Shown here: one piece after another, positions 58,658 to 64,000 of the stretch
Layout of the letters: the number at the start of each line of letters is the position of its first letter
Numbering within the stretch: the first letter of the stretch is position 1
NCBI RefSeq assembly: GCF_023822005.2
Contig: NZ_CP098806.1
Span: forward strand, 2,108,001 to 2,172,000
Origin: Dyadobacter fanqingshengii
GTDB taxonomy: Bacteria > Bacteroidota > Bacteroidia > Cytophagales > Spirosomataceae
Length of the DNA: 64,000 bases
Direction: 5' to 3'
Translations under genes and position numbers: made by a program
Notes under the pieces: generated by a model
What the model saw: only the letters and a program-made list of their open reading frames with translations
What the model was told of the DNA's origin: nothing
Databases searched by the model: none

Positions 58658-61600
58658 ATGCAAAAAAGCCGACAAACAGTCATGACCCGTGCTCGTCTCG
58701 CAGGGATCTCGATCGGGCAAATTTTACTTATTGTGATGCTTGTAGGAACCGCCTTCGCAGCAGCACCTGACAAACAAAATATTCTGGATCAACGTATATC
58801 AATTAGGGTTACCGCAATGTCCCTGGATCAGGTGCTTGAAAAAATCGAAGAACAGGTCGAAGTAAAGTTTGTTTATAGCCATCAGGTTATCAGTGCAGAC
58901 CGTAAAGTGACGTTACAAGACGAAAACAGCCGGTTGGAATCTGTTTTGAAAAACATTTTAGACCCGCTGGGTGTCAGTTATAAATTGTCGGGACGGAGTA
59001 CGATCCTGCTTAAAAGGAGCACGGTCAAAAATTCGTTGCTAAAACCATTGGAAAAGCCGGAAAAAACCCAGTCTGTGTCCTTGCCTGACAGCAATTTTAT
59101 GGTGAAAGGTCAGGTTTTTGACAGCAAAGAACCACCCGTTTCGCTGCCTGGCGTGACGATTCAGGTGAAAAATACAGACCGCGGTGTAACCAGTGATGCC
59201 AATGGAAATTTCGAAATTCCGGTCAAAAATGGCGAAGTCCTTGTCTTTACTTTCATCGGTTTGGATCCCAAAGAGATTGTTGTTTCCGGCACCAAAAACC
59301 TGGTAATATCCTTGGCTGAACAAAATACGGCACTGAACGAAGTGGTTGTTACCGGATATTCGGAACAAAAAGCGCGGAACCTGGCGAATGCAATTGGCAA
59401 GCTGGATGTGAAAGCGGCCGTAGCGAACAAGCCGATTACGCAATTATCGCAAGCATTGCAAGGCGGCGTAACCGGACTTACCGTCATGCAGGGAAGCGGG
59501 ATGGCAGGTGAAGACCGCTCCAATATCCTGATCCGGGGTATTTCCACTATTGGCGGCACTTCCCCGCTTGTTTTGGTGGACGGCGTCCCATTTGATATCA
59601 ATTCCGTGGACCCGACCACTGTGGAAAGTATCACAGTTTTGAAAGATGCAGCGGCAGCATCCATTTATGGTGCGCGAGCTGCTAACGGGGTAATTTTAGT
59701 AACGACCAAAAGAGGTATTCCTGGCAAACTGGCGGTCACTTATGACGGTTATGGTGGTGTTCAGAAAGCAAATTATTTACCCAAGTTCGTTGATGCACCT
59801 AAGTATATGTCCATGGTGAACGAGGCGTATGCCAACATTGGCGGCCTGGAACCTTACAGTCAGGAAAGTATTCAAAAAACAAGGGAGGGCACCAATCCGG
59901 TTGACTATCCAAATACGAACTGGTCAGAATTGATCCTGAACAAAAATCCCGTGATCCAGAGCCACTCGGTGAGCCTTTCAGGAGGTAATGAACTTGCGCG
60001 GTTCGCTGTAAGCGGCAATTATTTGTATCAGGACGGATTAACTCCAAAACGCGATTTCCAGAGGTTCTCATTTCGGGCAAATACAGGCGTAACGTTGACT
60101 AAAAACATTTCCATGCTGCTAGACCTTGTAGCAACCAGAAGCAGAAGACGGTCTGAACTTGTCCGCTTTGGAAACTCCCTTCACCTGGTTTATTCAACCC
60201 CTCCGAATATTGTTCCAAAATACCCGATGAAAGATAACGGCTACCAGGCGTATGGAAATTTTGGGGAAATGATGAATCCAATGGCTGAACTGGAAAGAGG
60301 TGGTTATTCACAAAGTACAAGAGATGAGATCAATATCAATTTTCAGCCGGTTTGGCAGATCACGCCCGAATTAAAACTGAGGGGCCAATACTTGTACCGT
60401 GTCAATTCCACAGGAGGTATCGATAACAGGGATTCATACAATTTTCTTGACTATTATACAGGAAATCTTGTTTTTACCTATGCTAATTCGAAAGGTTCCA
60501 GTATTGGAAGATCCACCTATAACTATCTGTCCTCCAACCTCGAATTTTCCCAAACTTACGGTAAACATTTTATCTACGCGATTGGCGGGCTTTCCCGTGA
60601 GGCCAATTACATTTCCAATTATGACCAGGCAAACCTGGCTTCTTATTTCGTCAAGTTCAATTATGTTTTCAACAATAAATACCTGCTGGAGAGCACCGTA
60701 AGAGCAGACGGATCTTCCAAATTTGGTCCAGGGCATAAATGGGGGACTTTCCCATCGGTAGCGGTAGGCTGGAATGTGCATAACGAGGAATTCTTAAAGG
60801 ATGTTAAATTCGTTTCCAGTTTCAAGCTTAGGGCATCTTATGGTTTGATGGGCAATAACGGTAGTAACGAATATGTCAGCGAGCTGTATCGGTACCAAAG
60901 TCTGATCGACGGTGGAAACGGAACAGAAACTTCGATTGGAAACCCGGAAATTACCTGGGAGACTGTGAAAATGCTGGACATAGGAACCGATATCAGATTG
61001 TTTCAAAATCTCGGATTAACCATTGACTGGTTCAGTAAAAGGACAGATAACATCTTGCTTACGCCACCATTGTCCCTGTCGTCCGGCGTGGCCACGCTCC
61101 CGATCAACTCCGGTTCTGTGTCCAATAAGGGATGGGAATTCATGCTAAATTATTCCAAAGCATTTAACCGGGATTTGGAAATGAGTGCCAGCGTAGGTTA
61201 TTCGTATTATAGTAACAAAATCCTCTCGCTTCGCGGCGGTCCTTACATTGGAGGCAATGGACTTGATATCAATCAAGTGGGATATCCTGTCAACAGTTAC
61301 TTCTTGTACAAAACGGATGGCTTGCTTACGCAAGGCGACATTGACGGTGGGGCTACGCTCCTGCCGGGACAGAAAGTTGGGGACATTAAATACATTGATA
61401 TAAACGGGGATAAAAACATTGATAAAGCGGACAAATTGAACTCCGGCAATCCAAATCCACAGGGCAGCTATTTTGCAAATTTGAATTTTGTTTACAAAAG
61501 ATTTTCAATTGAAACACAGCTCAATGGCTTTACAAAAAGCCTTGCCTACTATTCAGGCCGTTATCAGACACCGCTTAATGTTACTTCCAACTTTAACGGA

Positions 61601-61936
61601 GGAACGCCGATGCAGTTTCAAACGGATTACTGGACTCCTGAAAATCCAAACGCAATGTATCCGAGACTGGCACCTGATCCAGGAAATAATGTGCTGCCTG
61701 CGGATTATTGGCTTACTAATGCGGCTTTTCTGAGGGTTAAGTACATACAGCTCGGCTACAATTTCAATCCTGCAATGGTTAAAAAGATGAGGTTAAGCGC
61801 ATTGCGCATTTTTGTAAACACGCAAAATGCGATCACGCTGAGCAAAATGAAGCACTTTGATCCCGAAACGAGAGGTGACGAATCCAACTACCCGATCATG
61901 AAAGTTTTCACTGTTGGCTTGAACGTTAAATTCTAA
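58658..61936 (+). CDS. SusC/RagA TonB-dependent receptor with STN signalling domain
   Basis: A 1092-residue outer-membrane transporter. It has a signal region (GISIGQILLIVMLVGTAFAAA), then an STN domain (ISIRVTAMSLDQVLEKIEEQVEVKFVYSHQVISADRKVTLQDENSRLESVLKNILDPLGVSYKLSGRSTILLKR). A CarboxypepD_reg-like domain follows (VKGQVFDSKEPPVSLPGVTIQVKNTDRGVTSDANGNFEI), then LNEVVVTGYS and the plug (ITVLKDAAAASIYGARAANGVILVTTKRG). The 22-strand barrel ends at VGLNVKF. The STN domain signals to FecR. The ATG at 58658 is set by the signal peptide; the frame is open to a TTG at 58616. Confidence 0.95.
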   Translation: MQKSRQTVMTRARLAGISIGQILLIVMLVGTAFAAAPDKQNILDQRISIRVTAMSLDQVLEKIEEQVEVKFVYSHQVISADRKVTLQDENSRLESVLKNILDPLGVSYKLSGRSTILLKRSTVKNSLLKPLEKPEKTQSVSLPDSNFMVKGQVFDSKEPPVSLPGVTIQVKNTDRGVTSDANGNFEIPVKNGEVLVFTFIGLDPKEIVVSGTKNLVISLAEQNTALNEVVVTGYSEQKARNLANAIGKLDVKAAVANKPITQLSQALQGGVTGLTVMQGSGMAGEDRSNILIRGISTIGGTSPLVLVDGVPFDINSVDPTTVESITVLKDAAAASIYGARAANGVILVTTKRGIPGKLAVTYDGYGGVQKANYLPKFVDAPKYMSMVNEAYANIGGLEPYSQESIQKTREGTNPVDYPNTNWSELILNKNPVIQSHSVSLSGGNELARFAVSGNYLYQDGLTPKRDFQRFSFRANTGVTLTKNISMLLDLVATRSRRRSELVRFGNSLHLVYSTPPNIVPKYPMKDNGYQAYGNFGEMMNPMAELERGGYSQSTRDEININFQPVWQITPELKLRGQYLYRVNSTGGIDNRDSYNFLDYYTGNLVFTYANSKGSSIGRSTYNYLSSNLEFSQTYGKHFIYAIGGLSREANYISNYDQANLASYFVKFNYVFNNKYLLESTVRADGSSKFGPGHKWGTFPSVAVGWNVHNEEFLKDVKFVSSFKLRASYGLMGNNGSNEYVSELYRYQSLIDGGNGTETSIGNPEITWETVKMLDIGTDIRLFQNLGLTIDWFSKRTDNILLTPPLSLSSGVATLPINSGSVSNKGWEFMLNYSKAFNRDLEMSASVGYSYYSNKILSLRGGPYIGGNGLDINQVGYPVNSYFLYKTDGLLTQGDIDGGATLLPGQKVGDIKYIDINGDKNIDKADKLNSGNPNPQGSYFANLNFVYKRFSIETQLNGFTKSLAYYSGRYQTPLNVTSNFNGGTPMQFQTDYWTPENPNAMYPRLAPDPGNNVLPADYWLTNAAFLRVKYIQLGYNFNPAMVKKMRLSALRIFVNTQNAITLSKMKHFDPETRGDESNYPIMKVFTVGLNVKF

Positions 61937-61948
61937 ATTCGATTAATC

Positions 61949-63529
61949 ATGAAAAGGACATACATTTTATTTATTAGCCTGATTTTCCTGAGTTCCTGCA
62001 ACGATGAATTCCTGACAAAAGACCACCCGACTGCAACCACGGACGAAAAATTCTGGAATACAGAAGGAGAAATTAATGCGGCGCTTAATGTGATTTACGA
62101 TCAAGTACCCACAGGCCAGTTTCAATACAAAAGAAACACGCGCATCACCTTTGAAGGCATGACGGATAATGCTGTTTGGTATGCCAATTTCTTTGGGGAA
62201 GTCAATACCATTGCCCTCGGGAATGCCAATTCACAAATGAGAGGTGGCGACTGGTTTGCAGTACAGCCGGTTTGGGAAGAAAATTACATTGCAATCCGTC
62301 GTGCCAACAGGTTTTTGGAACATGCAGGAAAAGCATTGATAGAACCCGGCTTGAAAGCGCGGTATTTTGCGGAAGCCCGCGCTTTAAGAGCCTGGCTTCA
62401 TTTGGACTTGTTCCTCTATTATGGTGAAGTGCCGATTGTTACCACAGTCGTGCTGCCGACAGAGACCGATCTCAAAAAGAATTCCCGGCAGGAAGTTGTG
62501 GACTTTATAATCTCGGAACTGGACGCGGCCTCGGCCGATCTGCCCACAACCTATGCGATTAATGATGTCAAGCGCATTACAAAAGGTGCTTGTTATACAA
62601 TGAAGACGGTTGCATTACTCAACAACCACCAGTATCCGGCGGCTGCGGCTGCGGCCAAGCAGGTGATTGATATGAATCTCTATAAACTTTATCCTAATTA
62701 CAACAACTTGTTTATTTATGAGGGTCAGGTAAATGAAGAGCGGATATTTATCAAGCAAGCCGGGAATAACGACAGTTTTTACAGGAGTGCGCCAGGCTAC
62801 CTGGGCGGCAATGCTTGCCTGAACCCGACTGGCTCTCTGGTGAACGCTTATGAAACCAAACAGGGCAAAACGCTGGCCGAACTTGGTGCAGACAGCACTG
62901 AAATTTACAAGCAAAGCCCTAATTACAAATCTAACCGGGACCCAAGAATGGACGCCACAATTGCCTATCCCGGCTCAACCTACTATGGCGCCCTCGATCC
63001 ATGGGACGATTCTCCCAACAATCCCAACAGACTGGCAGCGATCTATTCCTCCAAAACCGGCTATTGGCTCAGGAAATATGTGGCATTGGCCGACAAAGGG
63101 AGAACAGGCTCGCTGGACTACATGGTTTATCGCTACGCCGACTTGTTGCTCATGTATGTAGAAGCATTGGTTGAAAGCGGAAAATGGAATGATCCGGACG
63201 TGATCAAATACATCAATCAGATCCGGAACAGGGCCAAAATGCCAAATGTAAATGTGGCTGTATACAACTCGGAAGCCAAAATAAGAGAGCTTTATCAACG
63301 GGAACGTCGGGTAGAGCTTGCCTTCGAAGGCAGCCGCTTATTCGACATGAGAAGGTGGAAAATTGGGGAAAAAGTCATGAATGGAGTCGTTGAAGGGGCA
63401 GTTAATCCAAAGACGAAAAAGGCCGTAAACGTCGAAACGCGCATTTTTTCGCAAAAAGACTATCTATGGCCTATCCCAGCAAGAGAAATAGAAGGAAATC
63501 CCAACATGACCCAAAACCCGGGCTACTAG
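61949..63529 (+). CDS. RagB/SusD family nutrient-binding lipoprotein
   Basis: A 526-residue surface lipoprotein (lipobox FISLIFLSSC, Cys17). The SusD pattern is clear: NDEFLTKDHPTATTDEKFWNTEGEINAALNVIYDQV, YIAIRRANRFLEHAGKALIEPGLKARYFAEARALRAWLHLDLFLYYGEVPIVTT, RYADLLLMYVEALVESG, and LYQRERRVELAFEGSRLFDMRRWKIGE near the end. It lies 12 bp after the receptor and binds the ligand that the receptor imports. The ligand is not predictable; no glycosidase or other enzyme lies in the locus within the window. Confidence 0.95.
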   Translation: MKRTYILFISLIFLSSCNDEFLTKDHPTATTDEKFWNTEGEINAALNVIYDQVPTGQFQYKRNTRITFEGMTDNAVWYANFFGEVNTIALGNANSQMRGGDWFAVQPVWEENYIAIRRANRFLEHAGKALIEPGLKARYFAEARALRAWLHLDLFLYYGEVPIVTTVVLPTETDLKKNSRQEVVDFIISELDAASADLPTTYAINDVKRITKGACYTMKTVALLNNHQYPAAAAAAKQVIDMNLYKLYPNYNNLFIYEGQVNEERIFIKQAGNNDSFYRSAPGYLGGNACLNPTGSLVNAYETKQGKTLAELGADSTEIYKQSPNYKSNRDPRMDATIAYPGSTYYGALDPWDDSPNNPNRLAAIYSSKTGYWLRKYVALADKGRTGSLDYMVYRYADLLLMYVEALVESGKWNDPDVIKYINQIRNRAKMPNVNVAVYNSEAKIRELYQRERRVELAFEGSRLFDMRRWKIGEKVMNGVVEGAVNPKTKKAVNVETRIFSQKDYLWPIPAREIEGNPNMTQNPGY

Positions 63530-63552
63530 ACTGGGAAAATCCTGAAAAGATA

Positions 63553-63589
63553 AAGAGAGCGTCTCACGTCAAAAGTGAGGCGCTCTCTT
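63553..63589 (+). terminator. Terminator after the SusD gene
   Basis: AAGAGAGCGTCTCAC (63553-63567) pairs with GTGAGGCGCTCTCTT (63575-63589), 15 bp with one G-T wobble and a 7-base loop, 24 bp after the stop. T's after the stem are few. Confidence 0.65.
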
Positions 63590-63621
63590 CATTATTCAAC
63601 GCATAGAGCCAAAGCTAGCCC

Positions 63622-63777
63622 TCACATCCCTTCCAACCGCTCCCGCAACCCCTTCATATCCTCACTAATCTTTACATCCAATATCGAAGTCCAGACCAAC
63701 CCTCCCCTATTCACTATCGTAACCTTATTATGACGCTTGTTGATAAATGATCGGTTTGAAAAACCGGGGTCCGACAC
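63622..63777 (-). other. Short unassigned reading frame (possible gene fragment)
   Basis: On the minus strand a GTG-initiated frame of 51 residues contains FINKRHNKVTIVNRGGLVWT and SILDVKISEDMKGLRERLEGM, ending TGA at 63622-63624. The text has a plausible alpha/beta look, but no family was recognised and no ATG exists. It is listed so the 330-base gap before PadR is described; treat as uncertain. Confidence 0.25.
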
Positions 63778-63792
63778 AACTCAGAAAATAAA

Positions 63793-63852
63793 TATTACTA
63801 CAAAATAGTATTTATATAAAATCTTCGATATTATTACTGCATAATAGTATTA
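63793..63852. promoter_or_regulatory. Two matching dyads upstream of the PadR gene
   Basis: TATTACTACAAAATAGTATT (from 63793) and TATTACTGCATAATAGTATT (from 63832) are near-identical dyads (TACTA/TACTG-N5-TAGTA) 39 bp apart, just before the PadR start at 63860. Autorepression by PadR is the likely use. Confidence 0.6.
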
Positions 63853-63859
63853 TTCAGTT

Positions 63860-64000
63860 ATGAAACGTTTTCAGCTCGGTGAATTCGAGGAGATCGTCCT
63901 TCTTACGGTAGGCGTGTTGCACGGCAATGCATACGGAGTAACTATCAAGGATGAGATCGAACAACGTCTTAAAAGGGAAGTATCCGTCGGCTCCTTGCAG
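63860..64000 (+). CDS. PadR family transcriptional regulator, N-terminal part (runs off the right edge)
   Basis: The first 47 codons are visible: MKRFQLGEFEEIVLLTVGVL, then HGNAYGVTIKDEIEQRLKREVSVGSLQ at the edge. This is the typical start of PadR winged-helix regulators (LGEFEExVLLxVxxLxxxAYGVxIxxxIExxxxxxVSxGxLY). In Bacteroidota these often precede an ABC-transporter permease (FtsX-like) gene, which would lie to the right of the window. Confidence 0.9.
   Translation, partial: MKRFQLGEFEEIVLLTVGVLHGNAYGVTIKDEIEQRLKREVSVGSLQ

Overview
The window looks like chromosomal DNA from a Bacteroidota bacterium of the order Cytophagales, most like Dyadobacter or a close Spirosomaceae relative. The genus is inference. 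The phylum rests on SusC/RagA and SusD/RagB pairs, ECF sigma/FecR/TonB-receptor signalling, a giant Reg_prop/Y_Y_Y hybrid histidine kinase, many SPII lipoproteins, PorT-like barrels, and TAnnTTTG-type -7 boxes in place of E. coli promoters. No phage, transposase, CRISPR array, tRNA or rRNA was found. Gene order is a mosaic of short operons with several decayed gene pieces.

Layout. 1-5.5 kb: start of a SusC gene, then small stress or enzyme genes (VOC, AHSA1, RibD-like DHFR, DUF3291), a Crp/Fnr regulator followed by two tandem GTGA-N6-TCAC palindromes and a RidA-like gene, and a secreted 41-residue-repeat protein. 5.6-9.9 kb: an ECF sigma gene translationally close to a protein with an inner-membrane helix plus barrel-like domain, a lipoprotein, and a divergent AraC/DUF1080 pair. 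10-15.5 kb: DUF2490, ChaA-type and TerC-type membrane proteins, an overlooked 39-residue membrane peptide ahead of DedA, DJ-1/PfpI and TIGR03643. 15.6-22.9 kb: a class C beta-lactamase-like hydrolase with 21-bp direct repeats upstream, a double-CHRD lipoprotein, Ohr, two cytochrome P460-type proteins and a LytS/LytTR pair.

22.9-27.6 kb is an arsenosugar biosynthesis locus: two TIGR04282/TIGR04283-type transferases, an AhpD-like protein and radical-SAM ArsS. Divergent to it are a DUF547 protein and a methylthioribose-kinase-like phosphotransferase. Together they suggest a kinase, nucleotidyltransferase and glycosyltransferase route for an arsenic-modified ribose; this is a hypothesis. 27.7-36.4 kb: an OmpA-family protein, a LuxR-type HTH remnant, the hybrid kinase, a lipoprotein hydrolase and a Tat-exported Gfo/Idh/MocA oxidoreductase.

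36.8-56.5 kb is an accessory region. It has an AT-rich AraC gene flanked by two similar four-helix membrane proteins. It also has four HxlR regulators, each with an N-terminal Cys; three sit divergent to a reductase gene with a dyad operator between them. Also here are an ArsR gene and a quinone-oxidoreductase-like gene broken by one in-frame TAG, both preceded by TTAGG-N6-CCTAA operators, a LysR/hydrolase pair, a second LytS/LytTR pair, a CsgG-like/zinc-peptidase/barrel cassette and a second Crp/Fnr-palindrome-SDR unit. The theme appears to be sensing and reducing electrophiles or quinones.

56.6-64 kb: a complete ECF sigma / FecR / STN-containing SusC / SusD nutrient-uptake locus, then the start of a PadR regulator preceded by two matching dyads. 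All assignments come from reading translations and motifs by eye; no database search was run.
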